Assembly: GCF_000430545.1 (NCBI RefSeq)
Contig: NZ_KE387163.1
Location: 650,439-714,438 of the forward strand
From: Tenacibaculum ovolyticum DSM 18103
GTDB lineage: Bacteria; Bacteroidota; Bacteroidia; Flavobacteriales; Flavobacteriaceae
DNA length: 64,000 nt
Direction: 5' to 3'
Position 1 is the stretch's first letter; every line of letters starts with the position of its first letter. This document shows, in pieces, positions 27,101 through 36,020 of the stretch. A program made the position numbers and the translations under genes. Below the pieces are notes generated by a model that saw only the letters and a program-made list of their open reading frames with translations, made no database searches and was not told where the DNA came from.

Positions 27101-27171
27101 TTTATATTAAATTCTTGTAATAATATATTCTCTGCTTGTTCAGCTGTTATTTTTATTTTATCGTAGTTCAT
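24136..27171 (-). CDS. Kinase / M23 peptidase-like / class III aminotransferase fusion
   Basis: 1011 residues, three domains. Residues 1-340 are an APH/choline-kinase-like fold, with H202-N-D204 followed by NDNN and a late D226 in IDYGDA. Residues 435-540 are an M23 (LytM) domain with all zinc ligands: H440-xxx-D444, Y492-G-H494 and H530-x-H532. Residues 588-1011 are a class III PLP aminotransferase with the cofactor lysine K849 in TIGKPLGNGHP. The end domains resemble hydroxylysine kinase and the AGXT2L phospho-lyases, which are known to be fused in some bacteria, so a phosphorylate-then-eliminate pathway on an amino alcohol or hydroxylated amino acid is plausible. There is no signal peptide. 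The role of the intact M23 domain is unclear. Confidence 0.88.
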   Translation of the reverse strand: MNYDKIKITAEQAENILLQEFNINGTAKELPGEVDFNFRIKVQEENQFILKISRPNENESYLDFQQKILQQVESNGKDLLAPKVIKNKKGKTISNITDDFGNERKVRLLTWISGRVWSSVNPQLNQLRYSLGEQCGRLTKALEGFEHIEAKRNFEWDVAQALWTTKYIHLFDKEEKKILEYFQDKFKKESNSYETLRKAVVHNDANDNNVIVSNNLVTPNVKAAIDYGDAIYTQIINDVAITCAYAIMHHNNPLEAALSIIKGYHASFSLNEEELKHLYAAIAMRLVISVTKSAINKQKEPDNTYLLISEKPAWEVLKKWIEVSSEFAEYSFRKACGYSAHSKEEEFKEWASEQNVSFSALFPSIKKEVIYPLDLSVASLWLGNTSEFNDLELFQFKLNQLQKEHTTKIIAGGYLEARSLYTSSDYDRLGNNGKESRTTHLGIDFWFPAETPVHSPFSGIITTVTNNDKFKEYGGLIILKHKINTLEFYTLYGHLSKESLENKKVGDAISKGDCIGYLGNSNENGSWAPHLHFQVMLSMLNFKNDFPGVAYYSEIDVWKSICPNPNLLFKSKILNQQTKQTNDELITYRREHLGKSLSLQYKVPVKMVRGNGVYLIDQYGNKYIDTVNNVAHVGHEHPAVVKAGQHQMAVLNTNSRYLHENINELAKELITTLPPELNVIHFVNSGSEANELAIRMVKANTGQRDIIASEVGYHGNSNMCIDISSYKFDGKGGKGTPEHTHIIPLPDTFRGKYTDDDAVTKYAKEVLKQIVSIKEKGRNVGAFIIEPIISCGGQVELPKGFLVKVYDYIRNDGGLCISDEVQTGCGRMGETFWGFELHDVVPDIVTIGKPLGNGHPLAAVACTQEVANKFANGMEYFNTFGGNPVSCAIGTAVIQTVKREKLQKNALDVGNYLKRELQKLANDYPIIGDVRGKGLFLGFELVDVDKKPLSEHASYLANRMKAHKILMSTDGPDNNVLKIKPPIIFSKENANELLFYLRKIIKEDFMVQFNN

Positions 27172-27174
27172 TTT

Positions 27175-27687
27175 TTATTGTAATAGTTTTTCAAATGCTA
27201 ATCTACTAGCGCCACTGGTTACAGTAATAACACCACAGTATGTATAATTTAACTTATTTAAAACATGCTGCATTCCTAAATTATCATTATGTGTATCTAT
27301 TCTCATTGCAATAATTTCTTGCTTTTTTAAACTCGTTTCACAATATGAAATAATATGTTTCGCAATACCTTTATTCACTGTTTTTTGAGCAACAGCAACT
27401 CTATGAATAACACCATATTTTGTTACTTCATTAGTAAGCCATTGACCATCTATAGTATTATAATTTGGTTCTTTATCTGTCGTAAACATAAAAGTTGCTA
27501 TAATTTGCTCTTCTTTATTAAATACAACATAACTTTCATTATTTTTAATATCATTTAAAATTTGAGTTTCATTTGGGTATCCGTCTTGCCATTGATCAAT
27601 ATTTAATGAAGCCAAAAGTTTTTGAGCTCCATTAATAATTTTCATGATACTTTCTAAATCATTTATAACCGATAATCTAATTTTCAT
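27175..27687 (-). CDS. GNAT family N-acetyltransferase
   Basis: 170 residues with the GNAT core: an IRLSVINDLESIMKIINGAQ start, YVVFNKEEQIIATFMF strands near residue 52, and the acetyl-CoA loop VAVAQKTVNKGIAKHII near 98, in which the usual Q/RxxGxG/A is VNKGIA. It lies 3 bases upstream of the kinase-aminotransferase fusion and is surely co-transcribed, so it may act on the same amine or amino acid. The substrate is unknown. It is the first gene of the unit. Confidence 0.87.
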   Translation of the reverse strand: MKIRLSVINDLESIMKIINGAQKLLASLNIDQWQDGYPNETQILNDIKNNESYVVFNKEEQIIATFMFTTDKEPNYNTIDGQWLTNEVTKYGVIHRVAVAQKTVNKGIAKHIISYCETSLKKQEIIAMRIDTHNDNLGMQHVLNKLNYTYCGVITVTSGASRLAFEKLLQ

Positions 27688-28413
27688 CTTAATTATTTTG
27701 TAATAACATAATTATACGTGTCGTACTCTAACTAAAGTTCTTTGCATTTAAACCTTCATCTGTTATAGCGTAGTAATTTCTTCATATATATATTCCTCTG
27801 CTATAAGGCACGTTTTACTCCTTTTATTATTTGAATAACAGCTTTATTTTTATCTATTGCTAAAGCTAATGTATTTAAATATAATTTTTCAGCAAATAAA
27901 TATGAGTTTAAATCTATCTATTCTTAATTTATTGAATAGATCCCTCCTACTTTTTAAAATTTTCACAGAAAACATAACTTCTTGATTAAAAATTTTATGA
28001 TTAAAAAACACATTTAAATTAATAAAACTATCAACTATATTAGAAATTTTATTCCTAACACTAAATGTATTGAATTCTTAAAAACTATATTCAATACCAT
28101 CAACCTATAGAGTAAAATAATACCTATTATAATTAAAATAATATCACATAATATTTTCAACAACGAATTTATTTAACTCCAAAATGACTAACTAATAGTA
28201 TTCTATATCTTTTTATAATTACCACTCTAAATTAGCAACCTCTAATAAGACATCTCTTTATACTTCATACAAAGTATATACTACTTATATTTTGTACTAT
28301 AATAATTTATTAAAATATGAAAGCCTAAAAAAAACGTAAGCACCTAAAAATAAAAACAATACCAATAATAAATACATACTTTTACAGTATTTTGATTCTT
28401 TAAAAATATTTTA
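27688..28413. other. Gene-free AT-rich stretch
   Basis: About 725 bases without a credible gene, RNA or strong hairpin on either strand. It holds the promoter regions of two divergent genes at its ends; the middle shows only A/T-rich, low-complexity DNA. Confidence 0.5.
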
Positions 28414-28429
28414 TGGCACGTTCTTTGAA
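28414..28429 (+). promoter_or_regulatory. Sigma-54-like promoter element
   Basis: TGGCACGTTCTTTGAA resembles the sigma-54 consensus (TGGCAC, five bases, TTGCA), but the -12 GC reads GA. It lies 65 bases before the start of the secreted gene at 28494. No conventional TAnnTTTG box is seen in between. Confidence 0.4.
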
Positions 28430-28493
28430 ATTAAGAGTATAACGCGGTAGCCGAAAAGCATATAGAGTAGGTATAACCCTAAAATTATCAATT

Positions 28494-29246
28494 ATGAGAA
28501 AAGGGATACTTTTATTATTAGCAATCATGTCATTAGCCACTGTAAACGCAAATAACATAAACAAATCAATTAGTGAAATTGGGGTTACAAATCGTTACGA
28601 CGACGCTGTTACCTTTATTGAAAGAAATGTTCAATTTCATGTGTACTTAAATGGAGATTTTGATTACAACACTCATTATAAAAACACTAGGTATACAGAT
28701 TACTATGGGAAACGTATTAAATCTAATCATGGAGTACGAATTGAACGTGATTATAAAGGTAGAGTAAGACGTGTAGGAAGTACATTTATAAATTACGATA
28801 TTAGAGGAAATGTAAAGAGAATTGGTCGTATTTATATAGATTATAGGTTTGGAAAACTTTCAAAAGTTGGAAATTTAAAAGTTAGATATGATCGTTGGGG
28901 AAATCCTAGATTCTATGGAAATGTAAAGTATAACGACTATTGTAGTAGTGATGACGACGATGATTATGATTACCATGGTAATGATGACAGAAATATAGAT
29001 ATCGACATTAATATTGGTAATGTTTTTGATTATGATGATGTTTACTTTTACAAAAGAGGTTTTAGAAACAACTACCGTAAATACAAAGAAGACAATAACT
29101 TTTTTTATTACAGAGCGATACCTAATGCAAAAACAGGAAAACGTGGTAAGCTTTTAAAAAGACGTAAAAATAAAAATTACTTTAAGAAACAATACTCTAA
29201 GAGAACAACTCCTGAACAAAAAGGAAAATCTAGAAGAAATAGATAA
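28494..29246 (+). CDS. Secreted repeat protein of unknown function
   Basis: 250 residues. A signal peptide (MRKGILLLLAIMSLATVNA) is followed by a region of short repeats that run roughly 'IxYDxRGNVKRIGxIYIDY', about residues 75-145. Next come an acidic stretch (DDDDDYDYHGNDD near 153) and a very basic tail (KLLKRRKNKNYFKKQ near 222 to the end). I know this family as uncharacterised secreted proteins of Flavobacteriaceae. The sharply opposite charges of the middle and tail suggest binding to nucleic acid, polysaccharide or itself, but this is a guess. A sigma-54-like element upstream may drive it. Confidence 0.65.
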   Translation: MRKGILLLLAIMSLATVNANNINKSISEIGVTNRYDDAVTFIERNVQFHVYLNGDFDYNTHYKNTRYTDYYGKRIKSNHGVRIERDYKGRVRRVGSTFINYDIRGNVKRIGRIYIDYRFGKLSKVGNLKVRYDRWGNPRFYGNVKYNDYCSSDDDDDYDYHGNDDRNIDIDINIGNVFDYDDVYFYKRGFRNNYRKYKEDNNFFYYRAIPNAKTGKRGKLLKRRKNKNYFKKQYSKRTTPEQKGKSRRNR

Positions 29247-29249
29247 ACA

Positions 29250-29282
29250 AAAAAGCCTCATCAAAAATGATGAGGCTTTTTT
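29250..29282. terminator. Bidirectional terminator
   Basis: AAAAGCCTCATCA pairs with TGATGAGGCTTTT around a 4-base loop, between two convergent genes, with T runs in both directions. Confidence 0.85.
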
Positions 29283-29301
29283 AATATTCTTTACTATATA
29301 A

Positions 29302-30867
29302 TTACTTAGCTACATTCACAGCTCTTGTTTCTCGAATTACTGTAACTTTTACTTGTCCTGGATAGGTCATGTCATTTTGTATTTTCTGAGAAATATTAAA
29401 TGATAACTCAGCTGCTTTTGTATCATTTACTTTAGCACTCTCAACCATTACTCTTAACTCACGCCCTGCTTGAATAGCATATGCTTTTTGAACACCATTA
29501 AATCCAAAAGCGATATCTTCTAAGTCTTTTAATCGTTGAATATAAGAATCTAATACCTGACGACGAGCACCTGGTCTTGCTCCTGAAATAGCATCACAAA
29601 CTTGTACTATTGGCGATAATAAACTTTTCATTTCGATCTCATCATGATGGGCTCCAATTGCATTACATACATCTGGTTTTTCTCCAAATTTCTCTGCCCA
29701 CTGCATTCCTAATAAAGCATGCGGTAATTCACTTTCAGTTTCTGGAACCTTACCAATATCATGTAATAAACCAGCACGTTTAGCTGCTTTAGCATTTAAG
29801 CCCATTTCAGACGCCATAATACCACATAAATTTGCTACTTCACGCGAGTGTTGTAATAAATTTTGACCATATGATGAACGGTACTTCATACGTCCAACTA
29901 TTTTAATTAATTCAGGGTGTAAACCATGAATACCTAATTCAATAACTGTACGCTTACCAACTTCTATAATTTCTTGGCCAATTTGTTTTTCTGTTTTCTT
30001 TACTACTTCTTCAATTCTTGCTGGGTGAATTCTTCCGTCTGTTACTAATTTATGCATTGATAAACGAGCAATTTCTCTACGAACAGGATCAAAACATGAT
30101 AAAATAATTGCTTCAGGAGTATCATCAACAATAATCTCAACACCCGTAGCCGCTTCTAAAGCACGTATATTACGCCCTTCACGACCAATAATTCTACCTT
30201 TAACATCATCAGATTCTAAATTAAAAACTGATACACAGTTTTCTACAGCTTGTTCTACTCCTACTCTTTGAATTGTATTTAATACAATTTTACGAGCATC
30301 TTGTTGTGCTGTCATTTTAGCTTCTTCAACAGCATTTTGTACAAACGACATTGCATCTGCCTTTGCTTCATCTTTTAATGATGCAACTAACTCGGTTTTT
30401 GCATCTTCTGCTGATAAACCAGAAATTTGCTCTAGCATATCTACATGATGCTTGTGCATTTTATCTAACTCTGATTCTTTTTTATCTAAAAACTCTAATT
30501 TATAGTCAAAATCTGCTCCTTTTTTCTCAACAGACTTGTTTAATTTTTTATTTTTATCTAATTCTGAAGAAACTTGACTTTCTTTATCTCTAGTTCTTTT
30601 CTCTACATCAGAAATCTTTTTTTCTCTAGAAAAAATTACTTTTTCGTGTTCTGATTTTAATTCAATAAACTTTTCTTTGGCTTGTAAAATTTTATCTTTC
30701 TTTATTGCATCTGCCTCTACTTTCGCTTCTTTTACAATATTCCTAGCCTCTTTTTTTGTTTCTTGTATTAACTTATTAGCATTCGATTTTTCTAACATTT
30801 TAGCTATAAAAAAACCTATCGCTAATCCTATAATTCCTGCTAATACAGGAAATAATATTCCATCCAT
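29302..30867 (-). CDS. rny: Ribonuclease Y
   Basis: 521 residues. One N-terminal membrane helix (residues about 5-20) is followed by a long coiled coil (about 25-150). A KH domain contains [20 protein letters not shown] near residue 225, and an HD domain contains the metal residues in HSREVANLC and LLHDIGK near 340-375. It starts messenger RNA decay by endonucleolytic cleavage at the membrane. Domain order and length are standard. It lies downstream of zapA and a 6S-type RNA, all on the same strand. Confidence 0.97.
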   Translation of the reverse strand: MDGILFPVLAGIIGLAIGFFIAKMLEKSNANKLIQETKKEARNIVKEAKVEADAIKKDKILQAKEKFIELKSEHEKVIFSREKKISDVEKRTRDKESQVSSELDKNKKLNKSVEKKGADFDYKLEFLDKKESELDKMHKHHVDMLEQISGLSAEDAKTELVASLKDEAKADAMSFVQNAVEEAKMTAQQDARKIVLNTIQRVGVEQAVENCVSVFNLESDDVKGRIIGREGRNIRALEAATGVEIIVDDTPEAIILSCFDPVRREIARLSMHKLVTDGRIHPARIEEVVKKTEKQIGQEIIEVGKRTVIELGIHGLHPELIKIVGRMKYRSSYGQNLLQHSREVANLCGIMASEMGLNAKAAKRAGLLHDIGKVPETESELPHALLGMQWAEKFGEKPDVCNAIGAHHDEIEMKSLLSPIVQVCDAISGARPGARRQVLDSYIQRLKDLEDIAFGFNGVQKAYAIQAGRELRVMVESAKVNDTKAAELSFNISQKIQNDMTYPGQVKVTVIRETRAVNVAK

Positions 30868-30884
30868 AATTTTAATTTGATTGT

Positions 30885-31050
30885 ATAAAAAAAGCCTACA
30901 TTAATATGGGTTTTATAAACTCCAGAAAACAGGTTTAGGACTAACTGGTTTATCAAGGATCCGAGATAAATCGGCATGCTTTACCAACCAAGACTCATCC
31001 TTTCTAAATAAATAGTGTTGAGTTTAACAAACAATGTACTAATGTAGGCA
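30885..31050 (-). ncRNA. ssrS: 6S RNA, flavobacterial type
   Basis: On the minus strand the stretch begins and ends with complementary segments (GCCTACATTA, with TAATGTAGGC about 150 bases later) and finishes in a T run at 30893-30885, giving a long rod with a built-in terminator. It lies between zapA and rny, a position I associate with 6S RNA in Bacteroidota; E. coli ssrS also follows zapA. The open middle would mimic a promoter bubble and bind RNA polymerase. No coding frame fills it. I judged structure by eye only. Confidence 0.75.
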
Positions 31051-31080
31051 GTATATTAATAATTATTATTTTAAAGAACG

Positions 31081-31368
31081 TTACAAATGTTTATCTAACA
31101 AGTTAGTTAAATCATTTATTTTATTTACTATTTCAATTGTATCTTTAGTGTTGGTTAAAGATTCTATTTCAAATTTAGATGCAAATTGCAATGCGCACAT
31201 TGCCAATACATCTTGTTTATCTGCTACCGCATAATTTTGTTCAAACTTAGCTATAAGATTGTTAATACTTTTTGCCGCCATACGCATCCCCTGTTCTTCA
31301 TTGGTGTCTTTAACACTTAACGGATACGTTCTTCCTGCAATAACTACATTAACTTTAATCTTTGCCAT
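31081..31368 (-). CDS. zapA: Cell division protein ZapA
   Basis: 95 residues beginning MAKIKVNVVIAGRTYPLSV, the conserved N-terminal strand of ZapA, followed by NEEQGMRMAAKSINNLIAKF and a C-terminal helix for dimerisation. ZapA binds FtsZ filaments and aligns them at the division site. It lies 12 bases after a small coiled-coil gene and upstream of the 6S RNA, in the order usual for Flavobacteriaceae. Confidence 0.92.
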   Translation of the reverse strand: MAKIKVNVVIAGRTYPLSVKDTNEEQGMRMAAKSINNLIAKFEQNYAVADKQDVLAMCALQFASKFEIESLTNTKDTIEIVNKINDLTNLLDKHL

Positions 31369-31380
31369 GTAAAGAACTTT

Positions 31381-31671
31381 TTATGAATTCAAAAGAGTAA
31401 TGCATTTATCAATCTCTCGAACTAAGGTATTTATTTTGAGTTTTGTTTCTCTTGTATTTTCGTTACTGCCTTCTATAGTTTTAGCAATTTTCAGCAATCT
31501 ATATTCCTCCTGCCCTCTTTTTAATTGCTCTTCTTTTTCTTGTATTAAAATATGTAACTTTGCATTATTTTGAAGCAATACCTGGTTTTCTTCTTTTAAA
31601 AAATCATACTTATAAAGTATTTTTTTTATCTTATCTTCCAGTAAATGAATTGCTTCTAAATGGTTACTCAT
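31381..31671 (-). CDS. Small coiled-coil protein upstream of zapA
   Basis: 96 residues, almost all helix with heptad pattern (LLEDKIKKILYKYDFLKEENQVLLQNN, in the first half). There is no signal or membrane segment. Its place just before zapA is conserved in flavobacteria as I recall, and its build resembles division-associated coiled coils such as ZapB, so a role with ZapA and FtsZ is reasonable but not shown. Confidence 0.7.
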   Translation of the reverse strand: MSNHLEAIHLLEDKIKKILYKYDFLKEENQVLLQNNAKLHILIQEKEEQLKRGQEEYRLLKIAKTIEGSNENTRETKLKINTLVREIDKCITLLNS

Positions 31672-31793
31672 TTATTTTTGAGAATAAAACTATATCTACA
31701 AAGTTATTATTTTAGATTTTAAATAGCAACTATTTCATTGTTTTTTACCAAAACACTGATTATAAGCGACCTAAGTGTTTCGCATAAATTTAG

Positions 31794-31801
31794 TATTTTT
31801 G
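31794..31801 (+). promoter_or_regulatory. -7 promoter element TAnnTTTG
   Basis: TATTTTTG matches TAnnTTTG; no clear -33 box is seen. It lies 18 bases before the proposed TTG start at 31819 and inside the longer upstream frame, so it favours the shorter protein. Confidence 0.4.
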
Positions 31802-31818
31802 TTAAAAACTACTGTGAT

Positions 31819-33510
31819 TTGAAATTATATTTTACTACTTTTTTTCTGCTTTTTTTTTATTTTGGTAATGCTCAAAAGCAATATCCAACAGACTACTTTT
31901 CTCCTCCTTTAAAAATACCAATCATATTATCTGGTACTTTTGGAGAGCTAAGAAGTAACCACTTTCATTCAGGAATAGATATTAAAACTCAAGGAAAACA
32001 AGGTATTCCTATTTACGCTCCTGCAAACGGTTTTGTTTCTCGTATAAAAGTATCGCAATATGGTTTTGGAAAAGCTTTATATATAGAACATCCAAATGGT
32101 TATACAACTGTATATGCGCATATCAAAAAATTTGCTCCTACTATTCAACGATATATAAAAGGTATTCAATACAAAAAAGAAAATTATCAAACTGGTAACC
32201 TATTCCCAAAACCAGATAAATTCCCTCTAAAAAAAGGTGAAATTATTGCGTATACTGGTGACACTGGTAGTTCAGGTGGTCCGCATTTGCATTATGAAAT
32301 TAGAGACACTAAAACCGAGCATATTATAAACCCATTACTTTTTGGTATTGATCCTAAAGATGATAAATCTCCAACATTTCAAAAACTAATTGCATATCCT
32401 TTAAATGAGCAATCGAGGGTAAATAACTCTAGCTTAAAGTCTGTTATTTCATTTAAAAAAGTAAAAGATAATAATTACATAAGTGAAAGTATTACTGCTA
32501 GTGGAGTTATTGGTTTTGGTATTAGTGTTTTTGATAGATTAAGTGAAGCCTTAAATAAAAATGGTATTTATAGCCTAGAAATGAGAGTAAATGGTAGTAC
32601 CGTTTATTACCATGATGTTGAAACTTTTTCTTTTGCTGAAAGTAAATATATTAATTTACTAATTGACTATAAGCATTACAAAACTTATAAAGATAAAGTT
32701 CAAAAAACTCATAAGGTAAATGCAAATCGTTTAAATTTATATGAGGGTTTAGTTAATAATGGTAAAATTACAATTAACAATGGCGAAAATTATAATGTTG
32801 ATATTATTGCTAAAGATTTAAAAAATAACGTATCATCAGTTAGAATACCTATTAGAGGTGTTGAAAGTAATTTAGTTTTCAAACAAAAAGATACCACCAA
32901 TTATAAAATTATTGCTAAAAATTTTCATAAATTTAATTTAAACAATGTTACGATTGCTTTTCCTAAAAACACTTTTTATGAAGATTGCTTTATAGATTTT
33001 TCTATTACAAATGGTGTTGCTAAAATTCATAATCCAACGATGCCATTAGATAAAAGATACACATTAACATTTAACACTTCTTTTTTAAATGAAAAACAAA
33101 AACAGCAAGTGTACATTGCTAATGTTACGAATCCTAAATATCCTTGGTATGCTTCTACTAAAAAGAAAATTGATAAAGTATATACCACTACAAAAAATTT
33201 AGGTAATTATACGTTACTTTATGATACTACAAAGCCTACAATTAAGTTATATAACTTTAAAAATGGTCAATGGATTTCAAAAAATAAAACTTTAAAAGTA
33301 AAGATTAAAGATAGTAAGTCTGGTATTAAAAATTACAGAGCTTCTATTGATGGAAAATGGATTTTAATGGAATTAAATCATAAAAAAGGAATACTTACCT
33401 ACGATTTTACTGATAAAAAACTAGTAGGTAGTAAACATCTTTTTAAACTTGTAGTATCAGATAATGTTGGAAACATAAAAAAACTTTCTGCTACCTTCTT
33501 TAAAAAATAA
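31819..33510 (+). CDS. Secreted M23 family metallopeptidase
   Basis: 563 residues from TTG 31819, chosen because it gives a clean signal peptide (LKLYFTTFFLLFFYFGNAQ) after a TAnnTTTG box; the frame is open from 31738. The LytM-type domain covers about residues 35-175, with HSGID (zinc His and Asp), VYAHI and GGPHLHYEI. Beyond it lie 380 residues of beta-rich modules without a recognised name. M23 enzymes cut peptidoglycan peptide bridges. The site is complete, so activity is expected. It is followed 12 bases later by the TonB-dependent receptor. Confidence 0.88.
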   Translation: MKLYFTTFFLLFFYFGNAQKQYPTDYFSPPLKIPIILSGTFGELRSNHFHSGIDIKTQGKQGIPIYAPANGFVSRIKVSQYGFGKALYIEHPNGYTTVYAHIKKFAPTIQRYIKGIQYKKENYQTGNLFPKPDKFPLKKGEIIAYTGDTGSSGGPHLHYEIRDTKTEHIINPLLFGIDPKDDKSPTFQKLIAYPLNEQSRVNNSSLKSVISFKKVKDNNYISESITASGVIGFGISVFDRLSEALNKNGIYSLEMRVNGSTVYYHDVETFSFAESKYINLLIDYKHYKTYKDKVQKTHKVNANRLNLYEGLVNNGKITINNGENYNVDIIAKDLKNNVSSVRIPIRGVESNLVFKQKDTTNYKIIAKNFHKFNLNNVTIAFPKNTFYEDCFIDFSITNGVAKIHNPTMPLDKRYTLTFNTSFLNEKQKQQVYIANVTNPKYPWYASTKKKIDKVYTTTKNLGNYTLLYDTTKPTIKLYNFKNGQWISKNKTLKVKIKDSKSGIKNYRASIDGKWILMELNHKKGILTYDFTDKKLVGSKHLFKLVVSDNVGNIKKLSATFFKK

Positions 33511-33522
33511 ATTATAAAAAAA

Positions 33523-35967
33523 TTGAAAAAACTACTTCTTTTACTAATATTCCCTTCACTTGTTTTTGCTCAAAAAACAGTAATTATAAAAGGAACAATA
33601 ACAAACAAATTTAATACACCAATTGAAGGTGTTGCTATATCCTATTTATCTGAAGGTACAACAACTAATACTAATGGTAATTATAGTTTTAGCATTCCTA
33701 TGCGTAAAACGGTTACAGTAGTTTTTAGCCACGTTTCTTATAAAACAATTACAAAAAAATTTACTTCTCGCGGAAAAAAAACAATTCGCTTCTCTCCTAC
33801 CTTTAAGTTTAAATCGCAAGAATTAGAAACCGTTGTTCTTAAGAACACAAAAAAAGAAGCTGCCGGAATTATAAAAATATCGACCAATAAAGTTAAAAAT
33901 ATTTTAGGTGTTAATGCTGGTGTCGAAAATATTTTAATGACTTTACCTGGTGTTAGTAATAATAACGAGCTAAGTACACAATATAATGTACGTGGTGGTA
34001 ATTTTGATGAAAATTTAGTTTATGTTAATGGCATTGAAGTATACCGACCTTTTTTAATTCGTTCTGGTCAACAAGAAGGCTTGAGTTTTATTAATCCACA
34101 CATGGTTCAAAATATTAATTTTTCTGCTGGTGGTTTTCAAGCAAAATATGGCGATAAACTTTCTTCGGTACTAGATATTACTTATAGAAAACCTACTAAA
34201 TTCGGAGCTAAAATAGATTTAAGCTTACTAGGCGGAAGTTTTGCTATTGAAGATACTTTTTTTAAGAACAAACTAAATGCTATTGTAGGTGTTCGTTACA
34301 GAGATAATAGTTTGTTTGTAAATAGTAAACAGGTAGAAGTAAATTTTAGACCAACTTTTACTGATGTACAGAGTTTCTTATCTTATAAAGTAAACGATAA
34401 ACTTACTTTTAATTTTTTAAGTAATTTTTCTTTAAATAATTACAATTACAAACCATTAACTCGAAAAACTCGCTTCGGTACACTTGCAAATCCATTAGAA
34501 TTAATTGTTTATTATCAAGGACAAGAGCAAGATAAATTTAAAACACTCTTTGGTGCTTTCTCAACCGATTATAAAGTAAATGATAATTTAAAAATAACAG
34601 GAACTGTATCTTCTTTTAATACACAAGAAGAAGAATATTTTGACATTGCCGCATCGTATCACCTAGGTGAAGTTGATAGTAATATTGGTTCTGAAAACTT
34701 TGGTGAGGTTGCTTTTTCACAAGGTATTGGTTCGCAAATTAACCATGCCCGTAACGATTTAGATGCCTTAATTAATAACATTCAAGTTAAAGCTACTTTA
34801 AAGGATGGTGATAATGAATGGAAAATTGGTGCGAAATATCAGACTGAAAACATTAAAGATCGCATACGTGAATGGGAAGTTATTGACTCTTTAGGGTTTT
34901 CTGTCCGCCCGCCACATCATACAGGTAACAATCAACCATACGAACCTTTTACCGGGCCAATCGAACCATTTAAAAATGTTAGGGCTGAAAATGAGGTAGA
35001 CATAAATCGTTTTTCTAGTTTTTTACAATTCAGTAGAAAAACAGCATGGAACAACCATGAAATATGGATGAATATTGGAGTACGTGCTCATAATTGGAAA
35101 GTTACAACTGGACTAGAAAATTCTAAAAATCAATTTACTTTTAGCCCGAGAGCTCAATTTGCAATTAAACCTGACTGGAATAAAGACATGCTTTTTAGAA
35201 TTTCTGGTGGTTGGTATTCTCAGCCTCCTTTTTATAAAGAGCTACGTGATTTTAACGGACAAGTACATCCGAATGTAAAAGCGCAAAAATCTATTCATTT
35301 AGTTGCTGGTAATGATTATAGTTTTACAATATGGGAACGTCCATTTAAACTAACTACCGAGTTATATTATAAAGATTTAACTGATGTAAATTCTTATTCG
35401 GTAGATAATGTGCGTGTTCGTTATCGTGCTGATAATGTAACAAATGCTTATGCCTATGGTTTGGATGTTCGCTTAAATGGTGAATTTGTTCCTGGTAACG
35501 ATAGTTGGGTAAGTTTTGGTTATTTAAAAACTGAAGAAAACATTAATAATCAAGGCTATATCGCAAGACCAACTGATCAACGTTTAAAGTTTGGAGTTTT
35601 GTTTCAAGACTATGTTCCGAACATACCCGATTTAAAGGCCTATTTAAATATTGTTTACAATACGGGGCTTCCTGGTGGTGCACCTGCATATTCTGATGTG
35701 TATGAATATCAAAGTAGACTAAACGATTATAAACGTGCTGATGTTGGAATATCTTATATTTTTAAAGATGCTAGTAAAAAACATTCAACTGGTTTTTTGC
35801 GAAATTTTAAAGAATTAACTGCTGGTTTAGAATTGTTCAACCTTTTTGATATTCGTAACTCGATAACAAATACTTGGGTTCGTGACGCATATAGTAAAAG
35901 ACAATACGGTATACCAAATTACATGACTGGAAGAGTATTAAACTTTAAAATTAATATGGAATTTTAG
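33523..35967 (+). CDS. TonB-dependent receptor with CarboxypepD_reg-like domain
   Basis: 814 residues from a TTG start. After the signal peptide (KKLLLLLIFPSLVFAQ) come a carboxypeptidase-regulatory-like domain (about 20-95, IKGTITNKFNTPIEGVAIS), a plug (about 105-215, MTLPGVSNNNELSTQYNVRGG) and a 22-strand-type outer-membrane barrel to the end, which finishes VLNFKINMEF with the aromatic terminal residue typical of barrels. It imports an unknown ligand with energy from TonB. It is not adjacent to a SusD partner, so a metal chelate or small molecule is as likely as a glycan. It is probably co-transcribed with the M23 gene. Confidence 0.92.
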   Translation: MKKLLLLLIFPSLVFAQKTVIIKGTITNKFNTPIEGVAISYLSEGTTTNTNGNYSFSIPMRKTVTVVFSHVSYKTITKKFTSRGKKTIRFSPTFKFKSQELETVVLKNTKKEAAGIIKISTNKVKNILGVNAGVENILMTLPGVSNNNELSTQYNVRGGNFDENLVYVNGIEVYRPFLIRSGQQEGLSFINPHMVQNINFSAGGFQAKYGDKLSSVLDITYRKPTKFGAKIDLSLLGGSFAIEDTFFKNKLNAIVGVRYRDNSLFVNSKQVEVNFRPTFTDVQSFLSYKVNDKLTFNFLSNFSLNNYNYKPLTRKTRFGTLANPLELIVYYQGQEQDKFKTLFGAFSTDYKVNDNLKITGTVSSFNTQEEEYFDIAASYHLGEVDSNIGSENFGEVAFSQGIGSQINHARNDLDALINNIQVKATLKDGDNEWKIGAKYQTENIKDRIREWEVIDSLGFSVRPPHHTGNNQPYEPFTGPIEPFKNVRAENEVDINRFSSFLQFSRKTAWNNHEIWMNIGVRAHNWKVTTGLENSKNQFTFSPRAQFAIKPDWNKDMLFRISGGWYSQPPFYKELRDFNGQVHPNVKAQKSIHLVAGNDYSFTIWERPFKLTTELYYKDLTDVNSYSVDNVRVRYRADNVTNAYAYGLDVRLNGEFVPGNDSWVSFGYLKTEENINNQGYIARPTDQRLKFGVLFQDYVPNIPDLKAYLNIVYNTGLPGGAPAYSDVYEYQSRLNDYKRADVGISYIFKDASKKHSTGFLRNFKELTAGLELFNLFDIRNSITNTWVRDAYSKRQYGIPNYMTGRVLNFKINMEF

Positions 35968-36020
35968 GTTTTATATTATTATTTTTAAACACTAAAAAAC
36001 ATAGCATAACCTATATTTCG

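Noticed and set aside
27688..28413. Possible small genes in the long intergenic stretch
   Set aside because: Only short frames typical of AT-rich DNA, without starts near a promoter or any terminator.
31738..31818. Longer start for the M23 peptidase at TTG 31738
   Set aside because: It would place 27 polar and mixed residues before the signal peptide and lies upstream of the best promoter box.
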